This document shows positions 34,861 to 42,696 of a DNA stretch of 64,000 nt, piece after piece (within the stretch, counting starts at the first letter, position 1; every line of letters starts with the position of its first letter). A program made the translations under genes and the position numbers. The notes under the pieces are model-generated. The model was not told the origin of the DNA. It made no database searches and saw nothing but the letters and a program-made list of their open reading frames with translations. Source of the DNA: Streptomyces platensis (GTDB taxonomy: Bacteria > Actinomycetota > Actinomycetes > Streptomycetales > Streptomycetaceae); NCBI RefSeq assembly GCF_008704855.1, contig NZ_CP023691.1, positions 5,890,001 to 5,954,000 on the forward strand. The letters run 5' to 3'.

Positions 34861-35625
34861 CTACGCGCCCTTCCGCGCGAGATGGACCACGTCCGGGACG
34901 CCTCGGACAACGGGGATCTCTTCCGTATGTACCCCGCTGAAACCGGCATTTCGCAGCGCTTCCTCGAAGGCCGGCGAGGGCTGCGCGGACCAGACGGCGA
35001 GCACTCCGCCGGGGGTCAGCCGGTCGCGGCAGGCGGCGAGCCCGTCGGGGGAGTAGAGGCTGTCGTTGTCCTCGGTGACGGTCCAGTCGGGGCCGTTGTC
35101 GATGTCCAGGCACAGCGCGTCGTAGGTGTCCTGCCCCGCTTCCGTGCGCAGGTGGGCGACGAGGTCGGTGTGCCGGATCTCGCTGCGCGGATCGGCCAGC
35201 GCGGCCGCCGAGACGGCCGACAGCGGGCCGGTGCGGTGCCAGTCGATCACCGCCTCCTCGCGCTCGACGACGACGATCCGGCCCCAGCGCGGCTGCCGGG
35301 CCGCGCGGGCCAGGGAGAAGCCGACGCCGAGGCCGCCGATCAGGACGGAGGGGTGGGCGCGGCCGGCCGGCAGCGCGTCCAGCGCGGCATCGATCAGCAG
35401 CCGTTCGGACCGGCCGTCGGAGGTGTCCATCAGGAAGCAGCCGTTGGCGATGATCTCGTAGATCACCGGTGCCGCGGGGGTGCCGCCGCCGTCGGCCCCG
35501 GGTGCCGCAGGGGGCCCGCCCCGCTGCCGCAGCACCACCTCACCGAACGGGCCCTCGCGGCGGTCGAGCGTGCGCGGGGCCTCGGGGGCGCCGGTCCTTG
35601 CCTGCGTCGGTGTCACGGAAGCCAT
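34861..35625 (-). CDS. Spermidine synthase-like methyltransferase-fold protein
   Basis: A 254-residue Rossmann-fold protein of the spermidine-synthase-like group. Visible motifs are SVLIGGLGVGFSLA (SAM/dcSAM-binding glycine loop), IVVVEREEAVIDWHR (acidic loop), DALCLDIDNGPDW and YSPDGLAACRDRLTPGGVLAVWSAQ. The N-terminus holds a Gly/Ala-rich variable stretch. The ATG at 35625 is the first of the conserved part. No partner polyamine gene is adjacent, so true aminopropyl transfer is uncertain; many actinobacterial members have no known role. It lies 73 bases upstream of the response regulator gene. Confidence 0.8.
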   Translation of the reverse strand: MASVTPTQARTGAPEAPRTLDRREGPFGEVVLRQRGGPPAAPGADGGGTPAAPVIYEIIANGCFLMDTSDGRSERLLIDAALDALPAGRAHPSVLIGGLGVGFSLARAARQPRWGRIVVVEREEAVIDWHRTGPLSAVSAAALADPRSEIRHTDLVAHLRTEAGQDTYDALCLDIDNGPDWTVTEDNDSLYSPDGLAACRDRLTPGGVLAVWSAQPSPAFEEALRNAGFSGVHTEEIPVVRGVPDVVHLARKGA

Positions 35626-35867
35626 GGCGCCATGGTGGCCAATGCGGGGCGCGCCGGTCCAACGCTTTGGGGACCCGTTCCCCCGGTTGTCCGCCCGGAC
35701 GTGAAGCACCTTCCAGGGGTTGTCTCGTGTGACGGATCTCACTCTCACAGGTTCTTCATGGATTGAGCGTGCAGGGTGGTCCGGGACGTAGGACAGGGCA
35801 GGGATTCACGGCCGAGGGACACGGGCGTGGCTCACCGGATGCGCCAGGACGGAAGGGGCCTCGGACT

Positions 35868-36731
35868 GTGAGCTGGCTGGGAACCGCCGAGAGGATATGG
35901 ACCGGTCGCGGGACGGTCGCCGACGCGGGGCCGGACACCGGCCCGGCCGGTACGCCGGGCCTGCTGCCCGGCATCCCCCGGCAGCGCGGGGGCGGGGAGA
36001 CCGGGGCCCGCGCCGCCGCCGAAGCGGGGCCGAGCGCCCCTGCCGTGGCGGTGCGTTGGCGGCTCTGGCGGCTGCTGCCCACCCCCGTCGGCACCCCGTT
36101 CACCTTCGGCTACGCCATCCTCCTCGTGGCCACCTCGCTGTTCGCCGAGTACGCCGACCCGGGGCTGGTCTCCGACCTGCTGCGCGGATCCAGCACCGAT
36201 GTCGTCCATCTCGCCCAGGCCCCGCTGGTGGTGCTGATCGCCAGCGCCTTGTGGATCGCCGGCGGGATGACCTCCGGGTACGCCCTCGCCTTCCTCTTCG
36301 TGCTGACGGCGCTGGAGCGGCGGATCGGCGCGCGGGCCGCGGTCGCGGTCTTCTTCGGCGGCCATGTGCTCGCCACCCTCGCCACCGAAGTGCCCGTCGC
36401 TTTCTCGGTCGCCGCCGGCGGGCTGCCGGAGAGCTCGCTGCACCGCCTCGACTACGGCATCAGCTTCGGCGTGATGACCTGCGTGGGAGCCCTGGCCGGG
36501 CTGCTGCCGGCCTGGCCGGGCCGGCTGCTGCTGGCCGGCGTCGGCTATCTGGCGCTGACGGATCTGTTCGCCTACGTGGACCCGCTGTCCGACTGGGGGC
36601 ATCTGCTCTCGCTCGCCCTGGGGGTGGCGAGCTGGCCGCTGCTGCGCCGCTGGCGCACCCGTCGCGCCGCACCCGCACCGCTCCTCGGCGACCTGGGCCA
36701 TCCCGCCCTGCGGGGCGCGCGGATGTACTGA
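35868..36731 (+). CDS. Rhomboid-like membrane protein, probably without protease activity
   Basis: A 287-residue polytopic protein. After about 75 Gly/Pro-rich residues come six hydrophobic segments with rhomboid-like topology (TPFTFGYAILLVATSLFAEY, APLVVLIASALWIAGG, FFGGHVLATLATEVP, DYGISFGVMTCVGALAGLLP, DWGHLLSLALGVA). The position of the rhomboid GxSG serine reads GISFGVM and the last segment has DWGHLLS. The GxSG motif is not intact, so catalysis is doubtful. The GTG at 35868 follows GGAAGGGG; other starts in the long N-terminus are possible. Its role is probably membrane-protein binding or quality control, but unproven. Confidence 0.72.
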   Translation: MSWLGTAERIWTGRGTVADAGPDTGPAGTPGLLPGIPRQRGGGETGARAAAEAGPSAPAVAVRWRLWRLLPTPVGTPFTFGYAILLVATSLFAEYADPGLVSDLLRGSSTDVVHLAQAPLVVLIASALWIAGGMTSGYALAFLFVLTALERRIGARAAVAVFFGGHVLATLATEVPVAFSVAAGGLPESSLHRLDYGISFGVMTCVGALAGLLPAWPGRLLLAGVGYLALTDLFAYVDPLSDWGHLLSLALGVASWPLLRRWRTRRAAPAPLLGDLGHPALRGARMY

Positions 36732-36768
36732 GCGTTCCCCGCGGCCCGGCCGGCCCGGGGGACAGGCC

Positions 36769-37323
36769 CTACGGCCGCGCCGTCGACCGGTAGGTGTGGG
36801 TGATGGCGTAGGCGCAGCCGCCCAGGAGCGCCACACCGGAGAGCACACCGCTGACGAACGGCACCCACGCCACGGCGGAGGTGGCCGCCATGCCCAGGCC
36901 GATCGCGCCGAGCGCGGTCAGTGCGGCACCGGGGACGGCGATGCTGCGCCGCTTCCAGACCGCCATCAGCGCGATGAAGTGCAGGCCGACGATCAGCGCG
37001 ATCCACGCCACCGCGGTCTGCTCGGGGGCACCCGCCGCCCGCAGCGCGAGATTGCCGCCGATCAGCAGCACCGCCTCGGCCCCCACGACGAACGCGAACT
37101 TCCCCCGGAACCAGTCCGCCTGAGGGGCCTCGGGGCCGTCCGCCGCGGGCAGCCCCCGGCGCCCTGCCCGCAGCGCGAGCGTGAGCAGCCCGGCGAAGGT
37201 GAGCACCGCGAGCACCCGGAGGGCGATACCGACCGCCGGATTCAGCGGGTCGTGCGCGTTGGCGACCACGAAGATCGTCCCGAAGAGTGCACCGATGAAG
37301 ACACCGGACATCCGCTGCAACAT
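36769..37323 (-). CDS. Small integral membrane protein
   Basis: A 184-residue protein with about six hydrophobic helices (GVFIGALFGTIFVVANA, VGIALRVLAVLTFAGLLTLAL, FAFVVGAEAVLLIGGNLAL, VAWIALIVGLHFIALMAVW, ALTALGAIGLGMAATSAV, FVSGVLSGVALLGGCAYAI). There is no enzyme motif. It resembles uncharacterised actinobacterial membrane proteins. Starts at 37323 and 37311 are both possible because neither has a good ribosome site. It is convergent with the rhomboid-like gene, 37 bases away. Confidence 0.7.
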   Translation of the reverse strand: MLQRMSGVFIGALFGTIFVVANAHDPLNPAVGIALRVLAVLTFAGLLTLALRAGRRGLPAADGPEAPQADWFRGKFAFVVGAEAVLLIGGNLALRAAGAPEQTAVAWIALIVGLHFIALMAVWKRRSIAVPGAALTALGAIGLGMAATSAVAWVPFVSGVLSGVALLGGCAYAITHTYRSTARP

Positions 37324-37821
37324 GCCGTGAAGGTAGCAGTCTTGACGGGGTGTGAGGCCGGAGGCGAGGGGCGTGCTGCCGAGGTCCGCCGGACCGGACA
37401 CGCCTGGTGCGTTTCTTCGGAGCCGCGTGCCGGGCCCCGGCGAGCGCCCGGAGATTCTGGGCGGCCAACGCCGCCGACCGCTGCCCGGTGGACGAATTCT
37501 TCGGCAAAGGCTGACCGACGGGCGGGGGCATTGGGTCGATGAAAACCCTTGCCTGCCCGATCTGGGGTATGGGAATTTTCGAACTGCCCGCCAAATTAGC
37601 CTGCTTGAGCCTGATCGCCTCATTCGTTCACGGCAGGGAGCGGAACGGACATTCTGCTGATAGCTCGATCCGCGTAACGTGCGGCATTATTGGGCTAGTT
37701 GTAGACGGATGGTTCGAACCGCCCCTGCTTTTCTGATGGGTCGCCATATAGTGATAGCTTCGCCGGACGGCAGTGCCAACTTACCTGCCATTAGCGCGTG
37801 TTCACGAGGGATGGTTCTAGG
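37324..37821. other. Lower-GC spacer before the type VII-like gene set
   Basis: About 500 bases with visibly lower GC than the rest of the window from about 37540 on. An open frame at 37539-37736 has no ribosome site or family resemblance and is not called. The spacer probably holds the promoter for the rightward type VII-like genes and may mark the left edge of an acquired segment. Confidence 0.4.
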
Positions 37822-38154
37822 GTGCCCACTAGCCATGACGGCTTTGAAGCTGATCCGGATGAACTCAGGGGTGGGGCTTCGGATGTGCTGAAATGCCTTG
37901 ACCCGGCCAAGGGGGTCGATTTCGGAGCGCTGAACGAAAGCTTCGATGATTCCGATCAGGGCGAAAAGGTTCTCGCCGATAAATTCGAAGCTTTCTGCGA
38001 TACGTGGGAGGTGGCCTATCTCGTTCTCGGTGACCGCGCCAGCGACATGTCGGACAAGCTAAAAAGCCAGGCCGACACCTACGAGCAAAACGAAGCCCAT
38101 ACCGACGAGTACATGAAGTATATAGATCAGCATAAGAATGGTACGGGGCTCTAA
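37822..38154 (+). CDS. WXG100/EsxA-like small helical protein
   Basis: A 110-residue, acidic, mostly helical protein. Its C-terminal half (TWEVAYLVLGDRASDMSDKLKSQADTYEQNEAHTDEYMKYID) looks like the second helix of WXG100/type VII targets, with a central Trp. The GTG at 37822 gives a normal WXG100-like length; a GTG at 37798 is also open and neither site has a strong ribosome site. It precedes the predicted type VII-secreted protein by 14 bases. Codon use is A/T-richer than in neighbouring genes. Possible partner or chaperone for that protein; the family call is tentative. Confidence 0.6.
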   Translation: MPTSHDGFEADPDELRGGASDVLKCLDPAKGVDFGALNESFDDSDQGEKVLADKFEAFCDTWEVAYLVLGDRASDMSDKLKSQADTYEQNEAHTDEYMKYIDQHKNGTGL

Positions 38155-38168
38155 AAGCGGGGGCGGGC

Positions 38169-39413
38169 GTGACGGACGAGTTGGGCGAAACGAAAGACCC
38201 CAAGGGGCTCATTCCCGGAAATGTAGGGGATGTCGAGGGTGTCGCTCGGACGCTGAAGAAACAATCCGGAAAATTCGAGAGCGTCGCAAAAGGGCTGGGC
38301 GCCGTACGGATATCTGGCTGGAACGGTGCAGCCGGTGACCGGTTCTGGGAAAAGCTTTCCGGTGAGAAGAAGAACTGGCTCTACGCTTCCGATGCGCTGT
38401 CCGATGCGGCTGCGGCGATCAGTGGGTATGCCGAGGCGTTGAGCGCGGCACAGGGGAAGGCGCGGGAAGCGATCGAGCTGTGGGACGAAGGCGATGAAAG
38501 CCAGGCCCAGCTGATTCTGAGGACTGCCCGACAGAACTTGCGGGACCATGCTGATTCGGCGGCGGGAAAGTTGAAGGACGCGGCCGGTGGCGCTTCCGAC
38601 GCGCCGTCCTGGCTGCAAAGAGCAGGCAAGACCGCCGAACAGCAAAAGGAATCGGGAAAGATCAGCGTCAGCATCAGGGAGCTCCACGAATCCAGTCCAC
38701 TGACGGACAGGCCGAACAGCAAGAAGAAGTACTTCGGTGCGGCGGGCCCCGAGGATCCCAATGCCAAAAAACCCCGAGCCTCCGAGGTCAAGCTGTGGGA
38801 GCGGAAGGCCGAGGTGAGTGTCTGGGAGGCGGAGGCTGAAGGCGAGTCGCAGTTCGGAGACGACGGCAAGGTCTCCGGGAAAGCCGGCCTCAAACTTCTC
38901 GGGGCGGAGGGTACGGCGGCTGCTTCCGTGACCGACGGCAAGCTACAGGTCGGAGCCGGCGGTAAGGCGTACCTGGCACAGGCATCCGCGGAGGGCGGCG
39001 TCGAGTACGGCATGGCCGCTGCCAAGGCGGATGCCACGGCCTTTGCCGGTGCCGAGGCGCAAGTGAATACATCCGTGGGCAAGGATGGAGTGCACGCGGG
39101 CGCCGAGGCTTTCGCGGGCGCCAAGGCGACGGCGAGTGCCCACGCGGACGTGGCCGGCATCGGGGCCGGTGCCACTGCTGAAGGGTGGGCCGGAGCCGGA
39201 GCTGCGGCCCATGCGGATGCCGGCATGAAAGATGGAAAGTTCGTCATCGGCGCCGATGTGGGCGTAGGACTCGGACTCGGGGGCAAGGTCGGTTTCCAGG
39301 CTGAGATCGACCCGCAAAAGGTCGCGGACTCGTTCAGTGACATAGGGGACAAGGTGGGTGACGGCCTCGACGCAATGGGTGACGGGCTGGAGTCCATCAA
39401 TCCCTTCGGATGA
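38169..39413 (+). CDS. Putative type VII-secreted protein with Ala/Gly-rich C-terminus
   Basis: A 414-residue protein. Residues about 1-180 form an LXG/WXG-like helical domain (PGNVGDVEGVARTLKKQSGKFESVAKGL..ISGWNGAAGDRFWEKL), with the WNG-x-AAxxF turn typical of predicted type VII-secreted toxins in actinobacteria. Residues about 215-390 are Ala/Gly-rich with repeated KAxAxAxxxGA units, a secretable, possibly beta-rich or glycine-zipper region. No known toxin domain or catalytic motif is visible at the C-terminus, where one would be expected. It could be a membrane-acting or structural effector. Codon usage is less GC-biased than in flanking genes. Confidence 0.7.
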   Translation: MTDELGETKDPKGLIPGNVGDVEGVARTLKKQSGKFESVAKGLGAVRISGWNGAAGDRFWEKLSGEKKNWLYASDALSDAAAAISGYAEALSAAQGKAREAIELWDEGDESQAQLILRTARQNLRDHADSAAGKLKDAAGGASDAPSWLQRAGKTAEQQKESGKISVSIRELHESSPLTDRPNSKKKYFGAAGPEDPNAKKPRASEVKLWERKAEVSVWEAEAEGESQFGDDGKVSGKAGLKLLGAEGTAAASVTDGKLQVGAGGKAYLAQASAEGGVEYGMAAAKADATAFAGAEAQVNTSVGKDGVHAGAEAFAGAKATASAHADVAGIGAGATAEGWAGAGAAAHADAGMKDGKFVIGADVGVGLGLGGKVGFQAEIDPQKVADSFSDIGDKVGDGLDAMGDGLESINPFG

Positions 39414-39453
39414 CACTGGCCTCGCATTTCGCACACTAGGGAGTTGATCCACG

Positions 39454-39945
39454 ATGGCGACCACGCTGCCGGTAAAGATTGAATTTTCGCTGCCCGAGGG
39501 CTGGCAGCCGGCGCCCCCCGATGAGGTGGGCGCTCCCGGAGTGGCTTTCATCGCACTTCACTCCGAGTCGCAGGACAAGTTCACCGCGAATATCACGATC
39601 GCGGGTAAAGTCCGGGACGAAGCCGACCTGCTCACACTCGCACAGGAGTCGGTCCATCGGCTGCGTGAGGGGGCAACGGTGAGCGTCGCCACGCAGGCCC
39701 AGGGGGGCACCCCGGAAGTGCCTGCGCTGACCCAAACGCTGCGTATCTCCACCACCTTGCGCGGGCTGCCCGTGGAATTGGTCCAGAGCCAGGTCTACCT
39801 GCTCATGAATGATGCGCATGATCCGTCCAAACACGCGGTGATCGAGCTGGCATTGACCGCTAAGCAGTCCCAGCTGGATCAGGTCGCCGACGACTTCGAG
39901 GAGTTCGTCCGATCCATTCGTCCGGCGGGTCCTGACGCCGCGTAA
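39454..39945 (+). CDS. DcrB/LpqN-like small protein
   Basis: A 163-residue protein with the pattern of the DUF1795/DcrB/PsbP-like fold: a strand-rich start (KIEFSLPEGWQPAPPDEVG..FIALH), central strands (FTANITIAGKV) and a final helix (QLDQVADDFEEFVRSIRP). There is no signal peptide. The ATG follows GGGAG at a slightly long spacing. It is 40 bases downstream of the putative type VII-secreted protein and may be an immunity or chaperone partner, as is common for the gene after a secreted effector. That role is inferred from order only. Confidence 0.6.
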   Translation: MATTLPVKIEFSLPEGWQPAPPDEVGAPGVAFIALHSESQDKFTANITIAGKVRDEADLLTLAQESVHRLREGATVSVATQAQGGTPEVPALTQTLRISTTLRGLPVELVQSQVYLLMNDAHDPSKHAVIELALTAKQSQLDQVADDFEEFVRSIRPAGPDAA

Positions 39946-39970
39946 GTCTTATGCATCTCGGCGCTCATGG

Positions 39971-40007
39971 GTGAGTACCCCGTGGTCCATATTCGCGGGG
40001 GACTCAC
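39971..40007. terminator. Imperfect hairpin between convergent genes
   Basis: GTGAGTACCCCG and its imperfect partner ending GGGGGACTCAC pair around a short A/T-rich loop, between the DcrB-like gene and the leftward DUF3137-like gene. Confidence 0.5.
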
Positions 40008-40036
40008 GCGTGAGCACCTGTCCTTCAGGACGTGTG

Positions 40037-40750
40037 TTACACCTGCGCCGGCTGGTGGTCCAGGACGTCGCACAGATAGTTCAGCTTCTGGTCGATCTGT
40101 TCCGCCCGGAGCCGCCCCCGATGCCAGGTGAGCAGATCGTTTCCCTGGAACCGGAGAGGATGGTCCTTGGCGCGGGTGTCGGTCATGAGGAACCGAGCCA
40201 AGGGGCCGGTCAGAACCGCACGCGCGACCTCTTCGTCGTTGGCGATCACGCGAAATTCCTCGTCGAATTCGGGATCGCCCAGCTCTATCACCTTGCCGCC
40301 TCCGAACAGGGCGTTCAGGCGCGCGTTCACCTTGTCCAGTGCCTGCGGCCGTTTGACGACCATACGAGGTACGGACGTCGCCGACGTCACGGCGAACACC
40401 GTGGAGCGCTGCACCGTGTTCGGGCCGTCCACGTCCATTCCCCGCGAGTTGTACTCGAAGCAGCAGATGGCGCGACCCCGGAATTCGCCGACGATCTGGT
40501 CCGAAATGGGGATATTGGTCCCCGTTCCCGGGAGTGGCTCTCCCCCGCAGTAGCGGTCTCCCTGGCCGGGGGCCCAAGCGGTGTGGCTCCACCCCCGGCT
40601 CTCCACCAACTGGAGCAGTTCTTCCAGCTGTTGGGGGCTGCGGTTGTCCCTTTTATTCACATACCGCGAGACCCAGATGAACAATCCGAAGAAAGCGGCG
40701 ATAAAAAGGAAAAGGCCGACGATAAGGACTGTTTCCCATGTCTCGTTCAT
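40037..40750 (-). CDS. Membrane-anchored protein, DUF3137-like
   Basis: A 237-residue protein with one N-terminal membrane helix (TVLIVGLFLFIAAFFGLFIWVS), then a cytoplasmic domain. It shows GDRYCGGEPLPGTGTNIPISDQIVGEFRGRAICCFEYNS, LNALFGGGKVIELGDPEFDEEFRVIANDEEVARAVLT, and a C-terminal 'LLTWHRGRL' strand. The pattern 'DPEFDxxFxVxxxD' is that of DUF3137-type proteins. No enzyme motif is present. The true start is 40750. It faces the type VII-like genes and shares their lower GC, so it may belong to the same accessory block. Confidence 0.65.
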   Translation of the reverse strand: MNETWETVLIVGLFLFIAAFFGLFIWVSRYVNKRDNRSPQQLEELLQLVESRGWSHTAWAPGQGDRYCGGEPLPGTGTNIPISDQIVGEFRGRAICCFEYNSRGMDVDGPNTVQRSTVFAVTSATSVPRMVVKRPQALDKVNARLNALFGGGKVIELGDPEFDEEFRVIANDEEVARAVLTGPLARFLMTDTRAKDHPLRFQGNDLLTWHRGRLRAEQIDQKLNYLCDVLDHQPAQV

Positions 40751-40939
40751 GCGGCACGAGTATGTCGGACGGCCCGGTGAACGCACCCGCCGGGGGCGAC
40801 CGGTGGGTGGGTCACCCCTGTTTGCCCCGCTCGCATATGACGCTTCAGAGCGTGTCGCCGCCTGGCGAGCGGTCCTGGTTGTACTGCCCGTAGCTACGAG
40901 GCTTCCTCTGGTCCGCCCGGTGATTCCGAACGACTGGTC

Positions 40940-41443
40940 CTAGCCCAGCCAGAGGAGCATGCCGTCCCCCTCGTCCGCCGCCGCGCGGAAGAACGGCCGC
41001 AACTGCTCGTAGTGCTCGCAGACATAGTCCAGCGGCTCGCCCCGCTCCCAGACGATCGTCGGATAGATCTGCGCCGCGGCCAGGTCCGCCGGGCCGACGC
41101 CGTCCGTCAGACGCTCGGCGGGTATCTCCGCGAGCGCCTCGGCGGCGGTCCGCACCTGCGCGGGGGTGAGGTAGCGGGGCGGGCCGTAGCCCCAGTCGTC
41201 GGCATCCGGGATGTCCTGCTCGCCGTGGACGATGTCCACCGGGAAGGCCGCGCGGCGCAGCAGGAATCCGACGGCGGCCCAGGCCTTGTCGATGTCCAGG
41301 CAGCGCGCCGCAGCGGGCTCCGGGCAACCGGCGGCCTCCGCTTCCATCCGCCCCTGGACCAGCTTCAGCGCCCACTCGGGATCGCTCAGGCCGCGGTCGA
41401 GTTCGGCAGGGGTGACACGTGCGTACTCTCCGATCATGCTCAT
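40940..41443 (-). CDS. DUF1877 (YfbM-like) protein
   Basis: A 167-residue protein matching the DUF1877/YfbM family: MSMIGEYARVTPAELDRGL at the start, DIDKAWAAVGFLL, the GYGPPRYLTPAQV block and YVCEHYEQLRPFFRAAADEGDGMLLWLG at the end. The ATG at 41443 matches the conserved N-terminus. Soluble; function unknown in all bacteria. The spacer of about 190 bases to the next leftward gene end shows no terminator that I could place. Confidence 0.88.
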   Translation of the reverse strand: MSMIGEYARVTPAELDRGLSDPEWALKLVQGRMEAEAAGCPEPAAARCLDIDKAWAAVGFLLRRAAFPVDIVHGEQDIPDADDWGYGPPRYLTPAQVRTAAEALAEIPAERLTDGVGPADLAAAQIYPTIVWERGEPLDYVCEHYEQLRPFFRAAADEGDGMLLWLG

Positions 41444-41617
41444 GGACCCGACGTTAGGGCCGACCACTGACAACGGCCGGTGCGCGGTGGGACGGTGCCC
41501 GGCCCGCGGCGGGCGGATCCGGCCGGGCGCGGCGGCCTCCTCCGGCGCCTGGGAGAATGGCGGTCCCTTCCCGGCACGGCCTCGTGCGGTGCCCGCCGAC
41601 GCAGGAGTACCCCCGCC

Positions 41618-42451
41618 TTGTCCTCAGAACGCGAGCCCTCGATTCCGGGCGTCACCGACCTCGGCCTGACGTCCGACTGCGGCAGTTGCTTCGGGCTGTG
41701 CTGTGTCGCGCTGCCGTTCGCGGCCTCGGCGGACTTCGCGATCGACAAGGACGCCGGCCGGCCCTGCCCGAACCTTCAGCAGGACTTCCGCTGCGGCATC
41801 CACCGCGACCTGCGCCCGCGCGGCTTCACCGGCTGCACCGTCTTCGACTGCTTCGGCGCCGGGCAGAAGGTCTCCCAGGTCACCTTCGACGGACAGGACT
41901 GGCGGCGGGCCCCGGGGACCGCCCGGCAGATGTTCGACGTCTTCCCCGTCATGCGGCAGCTGCACGAACTCCTCTGGTACCTCGCCGAGGCGCTCACCCG
42001 CCCGGCGGCCCGCCCGGTGCACGCCGATCTGCGCGCCGCCCTGGAGAAGACCGAGCGCCTCACCCGCGGCAGCGCCGAGGAGCTCATGGAGCTGGATGTG
42101 CCGGCCCACCGAGGCGAGGTCAACGCCCTGCTGCTGCGTACCAGCGAACTCGTACGGGCCGAGGTCCCGGGCCGTAAGAAGGAGCGGCGGGGCGCCGACC
42201 TCATGGGGGCCCGCCTCAAGGGCGCCAACCTCCGGGGCGCCAACCTCCGTGGGGCCTACCTGATCGCCGCCGACCTCAGGGGCGCCGACCTGCGCACGGC
42301 GGACCTGATCGGCGCCGATCTGCGCGCCGCCGACCTCGCCGGAGCCGATCTCACCGGCGCGCTCTTCCTCACCCAGTCGCAGCTGAACGCGGCCAAGGGC
42401 GATGCCGCGACCGAGCTGCCGCAGAGCCTGAGCCGCCCCGCCCACTGGTAG
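41618..42451 (+). CDS. Cys-rich-domain pentapeptide repeat protein
   Basis: A 277-residue two-part protein. The N-terminal half holds a dense cysteine set (DCGSCFGLCC, RPCPN, FRCGIH, GCTVFDCFG) like a YkgJ-type metal or Fe-S binding domain. Residues about 185-260 are tandem A(D/N)LxG pentapeptide repeats (GANLRGANLRGAYLIAADLRGADL...) that should form a right-handed beta-helix. The best start is a TTG at 41618 with GGAG upstream; no ATG or GTG fits the conserved part. The combination suggests a metal-binding protein with a quadrilateral-helix tail. Function is unknown. Confidence 0.78.
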   Translation: MSSEREPSIPGVTDLGLTSDCGSCFGLCCVALPFAASADFAIDKDAGRPCPNLQQDFRCGIHRDLRPRGFTGCTVFDCFGAGQKVSQVTFDGQDWRRAPGTARQMFDVFPVMRQLHELLWYLAEALTRPAARPVHADLRAALEKTERLTRGSAEELMELDVPAHRGEVNALLLRTSELVRAEVPGRKKERRGADLMGARLKGANLRGANLRGAYLIAADLRGADLRTADLIGADLRAADLAGADLTGALFLTQSQLNAAKGDAATELPQSLSRPAHW

Positions 42452-42654
42452 CGCGGCCGCGCGGCCCGACCGGCCCCGCGGCCCGACCGGCCGCACGCCA
42501 GCCGAACCCGCCGTTGATCAACAGGAGCCCGGCCCGCCCGCCACGGGCCCGCCCCTGCCCACCCGCCGCGGGCCCGGCCCGGCCCGCCGAAACGGCAACT
42601 CCCCTGATCGCTCACAGCGAACGCATCCGGGGGAACATCTCCAGGCCCCTTCGC

Positions 42655-42675
42655 ATTGAGTGAGTAAAGCTCAAC
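42655..42675 (+). promoter_or_regulatory. HAIR-like (HspR) operator before lon
   Basis: ATTGAGT-N7-GCTCAAC matches the HAIR consensus CTTGAGT-N7-ACTCAAG at 11 of 14 arm positions with exactly the right spacing, 21 bases before the lon ATG. HspR control of lon through a HAIR element has been reported in Streptomyces, which supports the call. Confidence 0.8.
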
Positions 42676-42696
42676 TTGCTTGCCGAAGGGGAGATC

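Noticed and set aside
37539..37736. Possible 65-residue membrane-like peptide in the lower-GC spacer
   Set aside because: No ribosome site and no resemblance to a family; hydrophobic content alone is not enough.
40761..40895. Short + strand frame upstream of the DUF3137-like gene
   Set aside because: About 44 codons with no ribosome site or conserved pattern.
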